A stretch of DNA of 64,000 bases, taken from NCBI RefSeq assembly GCF_014237455.1, contig NZ_JABZFL010000068.1:34729-98728 (forward strand). The letters are read 5' to 3'. The notes under the pieces were generated by a model. It was not told where the DNA came from. It saw only the letters and a program-made list of their open reading frames with translations, and searched no databases. Below, one piece after another: positions 1 to 8,449 of the stretch (positions are counted from its first letter, which is position 1; each line of letters begins with the position of its first letter). The position numbers and the translations under genes were made by a program. Source of the DNA: Desulfobacula sp. (GTDB lineage Bacteria; Desulfobacterota; Desulfobacteria; Desulfobacterales; Desulfobacteraceae).

Positions 1-417
1 CGCACCCTGAAATCCTGCAACTACGGCAATATTTCCTTCTTTAAGGGCCGATTGTATATTTTGACCGTTAATATCAAGTATTCTTGCCTTGCCGGATGTT
101 TTATCCGTATGAATTCCTGCCTGAAAACCAAGAAACGATTTTGCCTTGTATCCTCTTGATTTGAGGATCATGGCAAGAAGGGCTGCAGTTGTCTGTTCAC
201 CCGTGGCAAGAAGTGCGTCAAGCTCCCTTTTGTCAGGCCTTTTTGAGGCCTGTTTGGCAAGAGAAATAAGACTGTCGGTTACGCCTGACATGGCAGAGAG
301 TACAACGACAAGCTTGTCTCCTTTATCGTGTGCTTTCTGGACCCTGTCTGCAACATGGTTGATATGTTCAATGTCTGCAACAGAGGTTCCCCCATATTTT
401 TGTACTCTTAAAGCCAT
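1..417 (-). CDS. lysC: Aspartate kinase, N-terminal part (runs off the window)
   Basis: Catalyses ATP-dependent phosphorylation of L-aspartate, the first step to lysine, threonine and methionine. Only the first 139 codons are present; the gene continues beyond base 1. Translation begins MALRVQKYGGTSVAD, which carries the family signature KYGGTSV, and continues with SAMSGVTDSL, ATGEQTTAALLAM and a GFQG element near the window edge, all typical of the amino-acid kinase domain. The start is the ATG at 417, with GGAG five bases upstream. It lies 30 bases downstream of tsaE on the same strand, so the two are probably cotranscribed. The regulatory ACT domains cannot be seen. Family assignment is secure. 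Confidence 0.95.
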   Translation of the reverse strand, partial: MALRVQKYGGTSVADIEHINHVADRVQKAHDKGDKLVVVLSAMSGVTDSLISLAKQASKRPDKRELDALLATGEQTTAALLAMILKSRGYKAKSFLGFQAGIHTDKTSGKARILDINGQNIQSALKEGNIAVVAGFQGA

Positions 418-447
418 ACTAACTCCGGTATTGGTAAATATTATAAT

Positions 448-912
448 TTATAAAAATAAGTTGCTTAACAAATTTGATCCTGGTTGTCCAGAGGCAATAA
501 CAGATATTATTCTGTTATACTGCGCATCAAATTTAAAATTTATTTCAATATCAAATTTAAAAGAAATACGCTTAAGAATTTCAGGCCATTCAACAACAAT
601 AATATGGTTGTCATTAACAAGATCATCAAACCCGATACCTTCAAGTTCGTCCGCAGACTCAAGTCTGTAAAGATCAAGATGATAAAGGGTAAATAAGCCA
701 GCCGGGTACTCATTGATGATGGTGTATGTCGGGCTTGTGATATAATATTTTTCAGACACTCCAAGTCCTTTGGCAAGCCCTTGGGCAAAGGTTGTCTTTC
801 CTGCGCCCAGTTCACCTTTGAGGGCAACACAGATCCTCTGGGTAATCTCTTTGCCTACAGCTTCCCCCAATTTAAAGGTCTGTTTTGAACTCTTTGATTC
901 TATGATTTTCAT
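448..912 (-). CDS. tsaE: tRNA threonylcarbamoyladenosine biosynthesis ATPase TsaE
   Basis: TsaE is the P-loop ATPase that works with TsaB and TsaD to place the threonylcarbamoyl group on A37 of ANN-decoding tRNAs in the cytoplasm. The 154-residue product has the usual family length. It shows a Walker A motif GELGAGKTT at about residues 34-42, the family SPTYT segment and a HLDLYRL motif followed by an acidic stretch and VVEWPE, matching the TsaE core. Its ATG overlaps the stop of nnr by four bases (909-912), so translation is likely coupled. The nnr-tsaE pairing is common in bacteria. tsaB and tsaD are not in the window. Confidence 0.95.
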   Translation of the reverse strand: MKIIESKSSKQTFKLGEAVGKEITQRICVALKGELGAGKTTFAQGLAKGLGVSEKYYITSPTYTIINEYPAGLFTLYHLDLYRLESADELEGIGFDDLVNDNHIIVVEWPEILKRISFKFDIEINFKFDAQYNRIISVIASGQPGSNLLSNLFL

Positions 913-2471
913 AACAGGTAGTGATGAATGGTTTTCGGAATCATCTGAATCATGTCTGTAGCAACAAACCCAAACGCACCGATATCTTTGGCAAGGATAT
1001 CAGCACACATACCATGAATATAAACGCCTGCAAGACTTGCCTTTTCAGTGGAAAATCCCTGGGCACAAAAGCCTGCAATCATGCCGGTGAGCACATCCCC
1101 CATGCCGCCGGAAGCCATACCGGGATTGCCGGTGGGACAAATAGCGGATCTTCCGTCCGGGAAGCTGATAACGGTCTGGGCACCTTTCAGGACCAGAATG
1201 ATATCATAGGTTTTTGCAAATTGTGAGGCAATGCCTAACCTGTCTGCCTGGATATCCCGGGTTGTCATATTACAAAGCCTTGCCATTTCACCGGGATGGG
1301 GGGTTAATATGGCAGGAGAGTTTTTTTTTAGAATTTCGGGGTTTTGAGCAATACAATTGATTGCATCCGCATCAATAATGAGCGGCACATCACTTTTTTC
1401 AATGAGTTTTTCAACAAGTTTTTTTGTGTCTTTTTGAGTGCCGATACCCGGACCCAAAGCAAGGGCCTGTTTTCCTTTTAAAAGTGTTTGAATTTCATCA
1501 AAACAATTGTCTGATAAAAATCCTTTTTCTTTTTCAGGTAAAGGATGGGTCATGGGTTCAATGACCTGGGGTTCAATGCTTTTATTGAGGCTTTTGGCAA
1601 CTCCTAATGTCACAAGACCTGTGCCGCACCGCATGGCTGCATTGGCGCAAAGGGCAGCAGCCCCTGTCTTTCCGGCTGAACCTGCAATAACCAGTAAATG
1701 TCCGAAGCTGCCTTTATGGCTTTGGAATTCCCTGGGACTGAAACAGGCAGAGATTTCATTTTTTTCAACCAGGGAGAGTTTAATGTTTTTTTCACGGGCA
1801 ATAAATTTTGGAATGCCAATATCAATGACTTCAAGATCGCCGGTGTAACTATTTCCCGGATAGAGAAGTTGACCGGCCTTGGCAAATGCAAAGGTGGCTG
1901 TAGCATCCGCTTTTACAGCGATTCCCAGTGGCTGTCCCGTATCCGAGTGAAGCCCTGAAGGGATATCAACTGAAAAAACAGGTCGTTGGGAAGAATTTAT
2001 CAATTCAATGGCATTCTTGAAAAATCCCCTGACATCTGAATTAAGACCGGTTCCCAAAATGGCATCAATAAAGAGGTCATGGTGGAGAATACGGGTTTTT
2101 TGCTTTTTAAATATATCTGCATCCGGGATTTCAATAATGGAACAGGTGCGGGATCGATCGCATAATTTCTGGGCAAGCTCCATATTGACTTTTGCATCGC
2201 CTTGTACTTTTTCTTTTGAAGATAATAAAAAGGTGTTAACAACCATCCCTTTTTCCATCAAATACCGTGCAATAACAAATCCATCACCGCCATTGTTGCC
2301 CCTACCGGCTATCACGGCAATTTTTTTTGTTTTAATACCTTTAAATTTTTTAAGAAGTATTTTAACTGCACCCCTTCCGGCGTTTTCCATTAAAACGAGT
2401 CCGGGGATACCAAAAGATTCTATGGTCTTTCTATCCATATCCTGCATTTGACCAGCCGTGACAAGAAACAT
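909..2471 (-). CDS. nnr: Bifunctional NAD(P)HX epimerase / ADP-dependent NAD(P)HX dehydratase
   Basis: Repairs hydrated NADH and NADPH: the N-terminal YjeF_N domain (about residues 10-215) epimerises R-NAD(P)HX, and the C-terminal ribokinase-fold domain (about 235-510) dehydrates the S form with ADP. Visible motifs are GRGNNGGDGFV in the epimerase half, and LTPHPGEMARL and GNPGMASGGMGDVLTG in the dehydratase half. At 520 residues it has the normal length of the fused protein. The ATG at 2471 is preceded by GGGAGG seven bases upstream, a strong ribosome-binding site. It is the first gene of a probable nnr-tsaE-lysC transcription unit. Confidence 0.95.
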   Translation of the reverse strand: MFLVTAGQMQDMDRKTIESFGIPGLVLMENAGRGAVKILLKKFKGIKTKKIAVIAGRGNNGGDGFVIARYLMEKGMVVNTFLLSSKEKVQGDAKVNMELAQKLCDRSRTCSIIEIPDADIFKKQKTRILHHDLFIDAILGTGLNSDVRGFFKNAIELINSSQRPVFSVDIPSGLHSDTGQPLGIAVKADATATFAFAKAGQLLYPGNSYTGDLEVIDIGIPKFIAREKNIKLSLVEKNEISACFSPREFQSHKGSFGHLLVIAGSAGKTGAAALCANAAMRCGTGLVTLGVAKSLNKSIEPQVIEPMTHPLPEKEKGFLSDNCFDEIQTLLKGKQALALGPGIGTQKDTKKLVEKLIEKSDVPLIIDADAINCIAQNPEILKKNSPAILTPHPGEMARLCNMTTRDIQADRLGIASQFAKTYDIILVLKGAQTVISFPDGRSAICPTGNPGMASGGMGDVLTGMIAGFCAQGFSTEKASLAGVYIHGMCADILAKDIGAFGFVATDMIQMIPKTIHHYLL

Positions 2472-2528
2472 GTTATTCCTCCCTTAAATCGTTTTTATAA
2501 ATGAGATCAGCCTGGATTTCAAGACATT

Positions 2529-3524
2529 TTACCATTTGGCGAAATGCTCTTCAACCACACCGCCGACACAAGAAAGATGAAAGCAAAGATTGTCGCAAGT
2601 TTTTATTGAACCCTCAAATGACCCACAGGGCTGTATGAATTTACTCTTAATAATGCCAAGGTTGTCATTTGCTTTTCGGATGCCTTCAGGCTTGAACCTA
2701 AGATTGATAAGATTATCTTTGCTTTTGATCTGCCACGGATGTTCAGGGTTTTTTGTGTCATAGGTAAATATGATCTCCCCCTGTTTTATGGGTGTCCCGT
2801 TAATCCAGACCGTATTTTCCAGCAAACCGTTTTCATAGACACCGGATGAAAAATTAAGCCCGATTTGAGTCCCATCATCTGCAAAGCCTGCACCACATGC
2901 CCAGTTCCAGAATGTTTGTCTGGGGTAAAATCCATTGGTCCAGTCAAACACGGCAAACGTATTTTCAGATGTAAGGTCAAAGATCTTTTTATTGACAATG
3001 ATTTTCCCTCTGGCTTTCAACCCGGCGGTTTTAGTCGTAAATGCAGGCCTGCTGTTTCCCATTGGCATCAAAAAGTGCATGGGTGATATGCTGCCATCCG
3101 GTTCAATGATCTCAATATCGGCTGTCAGAGATTTGCCCGGCAGAGAAAAAGAGACATCAATTGATCTTTTGTCATGTTTTTTATCATGGGTGAGGATCAA
3201 TCTGCCCCGGAGACTTTTGTAGCTGCAGATGCCGTTTTCGGGGTTTCGATCATATCGAACCTGTCCTAAAGGGGGAAATACAAGAGAGTGGTTCATCATT
3301 TTTTGTCGCTGTCGGTCAAAGCCAAAGGCAAACGCACTTGAAATATATCCAAGATGCACCACTGCACACCCGAAAATAATATCCGGGTGAATGATACCCA
3401 TATAACACCAGCGTTTTTCTTTGAATCGTTCAAAAGAAAAGAAACGGTCATTTAAATTCAATAGACCTTTGGTGTCAGGATAATTAAAATCGCCGGACCA
3501 TTCAGAACCGTTTTTTTTGCACAT
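2529..3524 (-). CDS. DUF2804 family protein, function unknown
   Basis: A 331-residue protein with the characteristic DUF2804 pattern: an early FSFERFKEKRWCYMGI segment, then a central FDWTNGFYPRQTFWNWACGAG block and a later LLENTVWINGT stretch. The fold is expected to be a lipocalin-like or attacin-like beta barrel related to hydroxyneurosporene-synthase-type proteins. No enzymatic role is established for the family. No signal peptide or membrane segment is evident. Its ATG overlaps the stop codon of tag in a TAATG junction, so it is translationally coupled to tag. The coupling alone does not argue for a DNA-repair role. The family call rests on motif memory, not on an alignment. Confidence 0.85.
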   Translation of the reverse strand: MCKKNGSEWSGDFNYPDTKGLLNLNDRFFSFERFKEKRWCYMGIIHPDIIFGCAVVHLGYISSAFAFGFDRQRQKMMNHSLVFPPLGQVRYDRNPENGICSYKSLRGRLILTHDKKHDKRSIDVSFSLPGKSLTADIEIIEPDGSISPMHFLMPMGNSRPAFTTKTAGLKARGKIIVNKKIFDLTSENTFAVFDWTNGFYPRQTFWNWACGAGFADDGTQIGLNFSSGVYENGLLENTVWINGTPIKQGEIIFTYDTKNPEHPWQIKSKDNLINLRFKPEGIRKANDNLGIIKSKFIQPCGSFEGSIKTCDNLCFHLSCVGGVVEEHFAKW

Positions 3525-4090
3525 TATTCCACCATCACTTCTTTATATCTGAAACAGGAGACAAGATGGTCATTGACCATGCCCACTGCCTGCATATGGG
3601 CATAGATAATGGTAGATCCCACAAACTTAAATCCACGCTGCTTGAGATCTTTTGAAAAGGCATCAGATTCCCTGGTTGTAGCCGGCACCTGGTCAAGGGT
3701 TTTAAATTCGTTTACTTTCTGTTTCCCGTCAACAAAACGCCATGAGTATTTGTCAAAAGATCCGAATTCTTCCTGGATTTTAATAAAGACCGTGGCATTT
3801 GACACAGCAGCATTGACCTTGAGCCTGTTACGGATAATGCCCGGGTCCAAAAGCAGTCTTTCAATTTTTTCAGGAGTGAATCTTGCCACTTTTTCAACAT
3901 CAAAATTGGCAAATGCTTTTTTATATCCCGGCCTTCTTTTAAGAATCGTCAGCCAGGAGAGCCCTGCCTGGGCACCCTCCAATATGATAAATTCAAAGAG
4001 TTTTTTATCATCATGAACCGGTACTCCCCATTCCTCATCATGGTATTTTATATAAATCGGATCATTTGTTACCCAGCCGCATCGTTCCAT
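3524..4090 (-). CDS. tag: DNA-3-methyladenine glycosylase I
   Basis: Tag excises 3-methyladenine from alkylated DNA. The sequence opens MERCGWVTNDPIYIKYHDEEWG, placing the Zn-binding Cys and His of the N-terminus, and ends with a NDHLVSCFRY segment carrying the second His/Cys pair. The central EGAQAGLSWLTILKRR region is the conserved glycosylase core. The ATG at 4090 is preferred because AAGGA lies eight bases upstream and the protein then starts exactly where Tag proteins usually do (188 residues). An upstream TTG at 4117 in the same frame has no good ribosome-binding site. The stop overlaps the start of the downstream DUF2804 gene. Confidence 0.94.
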   Translation of the reverse strand: MERCGWVTNDPIYIKYHDEEWGVPVHDDKKLFEFIILEGAQAGLSWLTILKRRPGYKKAFANFDVEKVARFTPEKIERLLLDPGIIRNRLKVNAAVSNATVFIKIQEEFGSFDKYSWRFVDGKQKVNEFKTLDQVPATTRESDAFSKDLKQRGFKFVGSTIIYAHMQAVGMVNDHLVSCFRYKEVMVE

Positions 4091-4501
4091 TTTGAATATC
4101 CTTAAGAGGCATCTCAATTTTTTTCAATTGGTATTATCATAGTGTACACTTTTTTTTTGAAAAATAAAGACAATGCCTGGACAAAATTCTTAGTTTTTAA
4201 GCCCGTGTGTTAATCTTCAATCAATTTAGTCTTTTTTACGGGATTAAAAAATTGCAAATGCCCATTGAATTGAATGAATGTTTTTTTCTCCAATAAAGAA
4301 CATTTTGGTAGACCCTTTCTGAATAAATTATATTTTCACCATAGTTGAATTTTTGAAATGCCTTTACAGGTTATCGGGGATGGTGATATGAAATTCTTAT
4401 CCAGATTTTTTTATTTATCTGGCCGGATATCATTCAAAATTAGTAATATGCTGATCAGTAATTAACTGGTTATGCTTATAAAAAAAGAAGAGAGGAGGGA
4501 T
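4091..4501. other. AT-rich intergenic stretch, no gene seen
   Basis: About 410 bases between divergent tag and the zinc-ribbon membrane protein gene. I see no credible coding region on either strand. A weak hairpin with CCAGAT and ATCTGG arms lies near 4402-4424. Promoters for both flanking genes must lie here, but no convincing -35/-10 pair stood out. The high AT content marks the edge of the accessory stretch that continues to about 7.1 kb. Confidence 0.5.
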
Positions 4502-4786
4502 ATGGAGGGCTTGGGGGCATTTTCCGGAATTGTTACTATTGTTATTCTAATAGCTGCTGTTTTAGCTTTTTTAATGCCATTCTTCATTTTTAGAATTCGA
4601 AATGAAATTATTTCAATGAATCAAAAAATGACTGAACTTGTTAAAATCCTAGGGGGCAGTAATAAAAACGATTCAAATATAGAATTCACAAAATCTGGAA
4701 AAAAAGTTAAAAAATGTATGCAGTGCGGAACAAATAATAGATACGAAGATTATAATTGTATGAAATGTGGTTCGGCTCTTCTTTAA
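4502..4786 (+). CDS. Small membrane protein with C-terminal zinc ribbon
   Basis: The predicted 94-residue protein has one hydrophobic segment (about residues 8-32), a short charged region likely to form a helix, and a C-terminal double CxxCG knuckle: KCMQCGTNNRYEDYNCMKCG. That layout suggests a membrane-anchored protein with a cytoplasmic zinc ribbon. The ATG at 4502 is chosen because AGGAGGG lies just upstream, although the spacing is short. An in-frame ATG at 4472 would add ten residues and has no Shine-Dalgarno sequence. I do not recognise a specific family. Zinc-ribbon tails of this kind occur on many unrelated regulatory or scaffold proteins, so no function is assigned. Confidence 0.7.
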   Translation: MEGLGAFSGIVTIVILIAAVLAFLMPFFIFRIRNEIISMNQKMTELVKILGGSNKNDSNIEFTKSGKKVKKCMQCGTNNRYEDYNCMKCGSALL

Positions 4787-4843
4787 ATAATTAAGAAAAT
4801 CGCCATTTCAATCAGGTATCCCAGGCAGGGAAAAGGATAAAAT

Positions 4844-5236
4844 ATGAGAAGACTATGGTTCTTAATATTGTTTGCATTGATAATTCCAGCATCTGTGAAT
4901 GCTGAAGAAACAAAAATCCTTTATCACCGATCAAAAATAGCAGGACCGCAGGTTTCAAACGATTATTATATTAAAGAGAGTGTTAAAAGAGTTAACCCGA
5001 AGGTTCCGAATCTTCTCCAAGTTAAAACATATTCAACGGTTACTAGCCCAGAAGGTACAACTAAATATCGTCAGACTCTACATATCAATTGCGTAGCCTT
5101 AACATTTACAATAGCCGCATATTGGAGTTCTGGATTTGGATATGATAATGGGTTAATGGTCGATGGCAAATGGAGTTCTGTTGCGGAGTATGAAGATATC
5201 TTAGCGCTGACAAAAAAAATTTGCCCAAAACAGTAG
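4844..5236 (+). CDS. Small secreted protein, possibly surface-adhesin-E-like
   Basis: A 130-residue product with a clear Sec signal peptide: MRRLWFLILFALIIPASVNA, with cleavage expected near residue 20. The mature part is mostly predicted beta, with two cysteines (in INC and at the C-terminal KKICPKQ) that could form a disulfide. The pattern of a mid-protein INC followed by a W-x-S-V and a terminal Cys resembles the small periplasmic surface-adhesin-E fold, but that similarity is only suggestive. It follows the zinc-ribbon gene after 57 bases and precedes the HIRAN-like gene on the same strand. No function can be assigned. Confidence 0.65.
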   Translation: MRRLWFLILFALIIPASVNAEETKILYHRSKIAGPQVSNDYYIKESVKRVNPKVPNLLQVKTYSTVTSPEGTTKYRQTLHINCVALTFTIAAYWSSGFGYDNGLMVDGKWSSVAEYEDILALTKKICPKQ

Positions 5237-5239
5237 AAA

Positions 5240-5261
5240 CAACAGATCTGTTGATTTTTTT
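5240..5261 (+). terminator. Possible weak terminator after the secreted protein gene
   Basis: A 14-base perfect inverted repeat, CAACAGATCTGTTG, starts four bases after the stop codon and is followed by an A and seven T. It can form a five-base stem with a GATC loop. The stem is short, so termination would be inefficient. Confidence 0.35.
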
Positions 5262-5294
5262 GAATTAGCACAATCAGACGGGTTTAAAATGTAT
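5251..5294 (+). repeat. Relic copy of part of the downstream HIRAN-like gene
   Basis: This noncoding stretch matches bases 5553-5596, inside the next gene, over about 44 positions with only a handful of differences. The shared core is TTAGCACAATCAGACGG, followed by a TTTAAAAT block. The copy lies in the gap between two genes and has no open frame of its own. It is best read as the debris of a duplicated or recombined gene segment. Confidence 0.75.
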
Positions 5295-5317
5295 TGTATT
5301 TGGGGGATTAAGTAAAA

Positions 5318-5875
5318 ATGGGAATTTTCGATTGGTTGTTCGGTAAAAAATCAAAAGATATGCATCAAAAAATCTGGTTTCCTTTTCTTATATTAGAGGC
5401 AGGTGAAAAGGTTCCAATCAATAAATGGTTCCAAAAAGATACTGCAAAAAATAAAAATTTTGTTAAGTACAGAGGTAATTGGGGCTCCAATTGGAAATAT
5501 GCCAGCGAAAGCAGTGCAAAAGTTGCAGGCATATCTCATGGAGATAGGGCTATTGATTTTGTACAATTAGCACAATCAGACGGTTTTAAAATATACTTGG
5601 AAGATGACCCAGCGAACCCTGTCAATAAAAATGCCAGAAAAGTTATGGTATCCGCCACAGTTGATGATGAATTAGTCACAAAACATATTGGTTATCTGCC
5701 AGATGAAATTGCCAATAGATATACTGGTGTTGAGATAAATATCAGTCCAAAATCAGCATTTCTTCCAACAAATGAAAATCTTAATGTTGGGCTTGAAGTT
5801 GCTTTGCTTCAGCGATCCGCTCGATATTTGAAGAAAAAAGCCAAAGAAGATTCTGCTAAAATACAAGATAGATAG
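5318..5875 (+). CDS. HIRAN-like domain protein
   Basis: A 185-residue cytoplasmic protein. The N-terminus MGIFDWLFGKKSK is a short amphipathic lead. Residues about 64-131 read VAGISHGDRA, then LAQSDGFKIYLEDDPANPVNKNA, then HIGYLPDEIANRY. This has the layout of HIRAN domains (VAGV..., L.REPDNPYDPNA, VGYLP..IA), which bind DNA ends in SNF2-type proteins and also occur alone in bacteria. HIRAN is my reading from pattern and has not been checked by profile search. The lysine-rich C-terminus looks helical. The gene sits in an AT-rich stretch with a broken neighbour, which suggests acquisition by transfer. Confidence 0.7.
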   Translation: MGIFDWLFGKKSKDMHQKIWFPFLILEAGEKVPINKWFQKDTAKNKNFVKYRGNWGSNWKYASESSAKVAGISHGDRAIDFVQLAQSDGFKIYLEDDPANPVNKNARKVMVSATVDDELVTKHIGYLPDEIANRYTGVEINISPKSAFLPTNENLNVGLEVALLQRSARYLKKKAKEDSAKIQDR

Positions 5876-5899
5876 GCTTTAATCCATCATGAGGCAATT

Positions 5900-6235
5900 A
5901 TGATACTTTTAGAAATTGAAACAAGAGATGTAAGGTTATTATTCGATCTTTTAAATAATCCAAAATCTTTTAAAACAGGACATGCTGTTGATATTCCAGG
6001 GAATGCGAAGCTCATATACAAAGGAATGTTTGAGAAACGAGCATAAGATTTCCCAGCCATAATTGAAATTGTTATTGAACATGGCGATCAAATTTTAACG
6101 GGAATAGTAGCCGCCTGGATTTATGATAAGCTGAAAAATAGACCTATGAAATTAAGATCAAATAAAAAAGAAATTGAATTTTCTGAAAAAGCAATTGAAG
6201 CCCTTTTAAACCAACACCAAAAAAAGGACAACTAA
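5900..6235 (+). pseudogene. Small gene interrupted by an in-frame TAA (111 codons if intact)
   Basis: Starting at ATG 5900 the frame reads MILLEIETRDVRLLFDLL and runs to an in-frame TAA at 6044-6046. It then continues open for another 62 codons to a second TAA at 6233-6235. The second half (AIIEIVIEHGDQILTGIVAAWIYD..., ending with a short polar tail) reads like real protein. No ATG with a ribosome-binding site restarts it. The whole has a faint resemblance to small effector-associated constant components (EACC1-like): an N-terminal strand, a central hydrophobic helix ending in a WL/WI-type motif, and a C-terminal strand-helix. That family call is speculative. The second stop sits directly against the ATG at 6236. 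Confidence 0.6.
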
Positions 6236-7054
6236 ATGAATAAAAGTCCTAAGCCCAACCTCCCCGTGGATGTATATGTGAAAGCAAGTGAGGCTCTGTA
6301 TGGAGTTTCTGGAATGGTGCTCTTTGGATTCGGGAAAAATGAGTATTCAACTAAAGATCGTATACTAAGGAATTTTGTTGCAAAATCAGCAGTCTCACTC
6401 AAAAGCATATTCGCTCTGTGGGAACTAAGTGATTATCAGAGCGCATGGGTAATTCACCGTACAGTATTGGATAGACTGTTTCATCTGCACTCTATCGGAA
6501 AAAATGGAGAGTATGATATATTTGATGATTGGTCAGTATACCAACAGTATAAGGCTCAAAATAGGGTTAAAAGCGACAATGCCTTCAAGCATCAAGCCGT
6601 CGGATGGGTGTATGAATTAAGCGACGAGCAAAAAGCACGTATGGAATTGCTCTCCAAAAACAAGCCGGTATGGCGGCGTCCTAATGCAGAATCAGTAGCG
6701 AAAGACATGGGAATGTCTTTTTTATATAAGTACGGGTACGATTATGCTTCTAAGTCTGTTCATCCAATGTCAGACGATGGTCAACAAGAGTTTTATGCCA
6801 TTACAGGGCTTGAACCAGCTCCTCATTTCCCATCTCAGATAAGTGTTTTATCGAACAGTATATTAGCTTCTACTATGATTCTCAATGAAGCTATTAACCA
6901 AAGCTCCTTTAGGTGGCATAAGATATTGTGGGATTTTTTGGAACAAATGCAGAACATGCTGGATGCAGGTGATGAATCGTACAATCTTTCATTTGCCAAG
7001 CTGGGCACTATATTCCATAGTGACAGTCTATGCAAGCACATGAATGTCGAATAA
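6236..7054 (+). CDS. DUF5677-like protein of unknown function
   Basis: A 272-residue, mostly helical soluble protein. It has the layout seen in DUF5677-type proteins: a helical segment in which an aliphatic run is followed by WVIHRTVLDRLFHL, and later a YDYASKSVHP motif with conserved Ser, His and Pro. No catalytic residues are obvious and no membrane segment is present. Its start codon follows the stop of the broken upstream gene with no gap, so the two were probably cotranscribed and coupled before the nonsense mutation. The gene closes the AT-rich accessory stretch. The family call is from pattern only. Confidence 0.65.
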   Translation: MNKSPKPNLPVDVYVKASEALYGVSGMVLFGFGKNEYSTKDRILRNFVAKSAVSLKSIFALWELSDYQSAWVIHRTVLDRLFHLHSIGKNGEYDIFDDWSVYQQYKAQNRVKSDNAFKHQAVGWVYELSDEQKARMELLSKNKPVWRRPNAESVAKDMGMSFLYKYGYDYASKSVHPMSDDGQQEFYAITGLEPAPHFPSQISVLSNSILASTMILNEAINQSSFRWHKILWDFLEQMQNMLDAGDESYNLSFAKLGTIFHSDSLCKHMNVE

Positions 7055-7281
7055 AAGGTCCCAGCAGACCGCAAAAAGCCGCAGCTGCTGAACCTTGGTT
7101 AAGCTTTATTCTCTGATAATCTTAATCGAGCTTATTTCCCCAAATTCAACTCTTTAATATATAAAAATTATACCTGGTTGCATTCAAGGATAATTATCCC
7201 TGTTCAGATTTTATGCGGGTCTTAAATTTAAAAGATACAGAGAATATATTATCAAAATTTTTCCGTAAGAACGAATTCCAA
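7055..7281. other. Intergenic, nothing recognised
   Basis: No coding region or strong terminator was found. A GC-richer inverted repeat (GGTCCCAGCAG against CTGCTGAACC) begins a few bases after the DUF5677-like stop, but it lacks a following T-run, so termination is uncertain. Confidence 0.4.
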
Positions 7282-7458
7282 TCAATTACTTGTTAGAACG
7301 CGAATTTCTTGAGCCGGATAATCAGAAAAAAAAGCATGTGACCAAAGACTTAACTCTTCTCTTTGCCCTGAATTTTTTAAAAAGGGTTCAACGTCATTTT
7401 TGGCCGGGTCAAAATCAATTTCTATTATTTTTCCGGCAAACAAACTGGGCAAGCTCAT
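7282..7458 (-). CDS. Possible 58-codon ORF directly downstream of nfo
   Basis: An open frame begins ATG at 7458 and encodes MSLPSLFAGKIIEIDFDPAK and onward to a TGA at 7282. The same frame is open all the way back to the nfo stop codon (93 codons in total, 7285-7563), so it reads as a continuation of the nfo frame. The composition looks protein-like, but there is no ribosome-binding site and I recognise no family. It could be the remains of a gene or an untranslated 3' region. Confidence 0.25.
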   Translation of the reverse strand: MSLPSLFAGKIIEIDFDPAKNDVEPFLKNSGQREELSLWSHAFFSDYPAQEIRVLTSN

Positions 7459-7563
7459 GGTTTTAATGGTAAACGGAATAGGGTGGAGACTGTGTGCTCT
7501 TAAAGGTGAACATGCCGGATTATGGGTTGTTAATGTAAGAGGTAACTGAAAGGAACCTGTCTT

Positions 7564-8406
7564 TTATTTAACCAGGCTATATAGGAGTTTGATTTCCTTT
7601 TTCCATATGGATTGATCCGGTGTTTCAAGAATCATGGGAATATGGTTAAAGCGCGGGTCGTTCATGATGAATCTGAAAGGCTCAAGCCCCAGTGATCCTT
7701 TTCCGATGCTCTCGTGTCGGTCTACCCGGCTTCCAAAAGGTTTTTTCGAATCGTTCAGGTGCATGGCTTTCAGGTAGCTGATCCCCACTACATTGTCAAA
7801 TTCCTGGAATGTGTTTTCAAAAGCCCTGGCTGTTTTGATGTCATATCCGGCAGAATATGTATGACAGGTATCCAGGCAGACTCCTATACGGGTTTTGTCC
7901 CGGACATTTCCAATGATCCGGGCCAGGTGTTTGAATCGATGTCCCATATTAGTTCCCTGGCCGGCGGTGTTTTCGATGACCGCCGTGATGCCGGTTGTCT
8001 GACCCAGGGCCAGGTTGATGGATTCAGCGATCCGTTCCAGGCAGTGGTCAGGATCTATTCTGTTCAGGTGACTTCCCGGATGAAAGTTCAGGTATCGAAG
8101 GCCCAGTTGTTCACAACGCTGCATCTCGTCAAGGAACGCAATCCTTGATTTTTCAAGGCTGTCTTCTTCAGGGTGTCCAAGATTGATCAGATAGCTGTCA
8201 TGGGGGAGGATGTGGCCGGGATCGTAACCGGCACTCTTGCAGTTCTCTTTGAATTGGGTAATATTCTTGTCAGTCAGGGGTTTTGACATCCACCGTCTCT
8301 GGTTCCTGGTGAATATGGCAAAAGCCTTTGCTCCAATACTTTCCGCATTTTGAGGGGCTTTTTCTGCGCCTCCGCTGATACTGACATGTGCTCCGATATA
8401 CTTCAT
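7564..8406 (-). CDS. nfo: Endonuclease IV (AP endonuclease)
   Basis: A Zn-dependent class II AP endonuclease that cleaves abasic sites and 3'-blocking lesions in base-excision repair. The 280-residue protein matches the family length. It opens [15 protein letters not shown] and contains [34 protein letters not shown] and [22 protein letters not shown], which hold the His, Glu and Asp ligands of the three-zinc centre. The ATG at 8406 has AAGGAG five bases upstream. It is divergent from ispF across a 124-base gap. Confidence 0.97.
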   Translation of the reverse strand: MKYIGAHVSISGGAEKAPQNAESIGAKAFAIFTRNQRRWMSKPLTDKNITQFKENCKSAGYDPGHILPHDSYLINLGHPEEDSLEKSRIAFLDEMQRCEQLGLRYLNFHPGSHLNRIDPDHCLERIAESINLALGQTTGITAVIENTAGQGTNMGHRFKHLARIIGNVRDKTRIGVCLDTCHTYSAGYDIKTARAFENTFQEFDNVVGISYLKAMHLNDSKKPFGSRVDRHESIGKGSLGLEPFRFIMNDPRFNHIPMILETPDQSIWKKEIKLLYSLVK

Positions 8407-8449
8407 TTTTCTCCTTTTTCTATCATGAATTTTTTAAAAAAGTAAAATT

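Noticed and set aside
6044..6046. Recoding of the in-frame stop in the small gene at 5900-6235
   Set aside because: The codon is TAA, which is not used for selenocysteine or pyrrolysine, and no structure suggests read-through; a nonsense mutation or sequence error is simpler.
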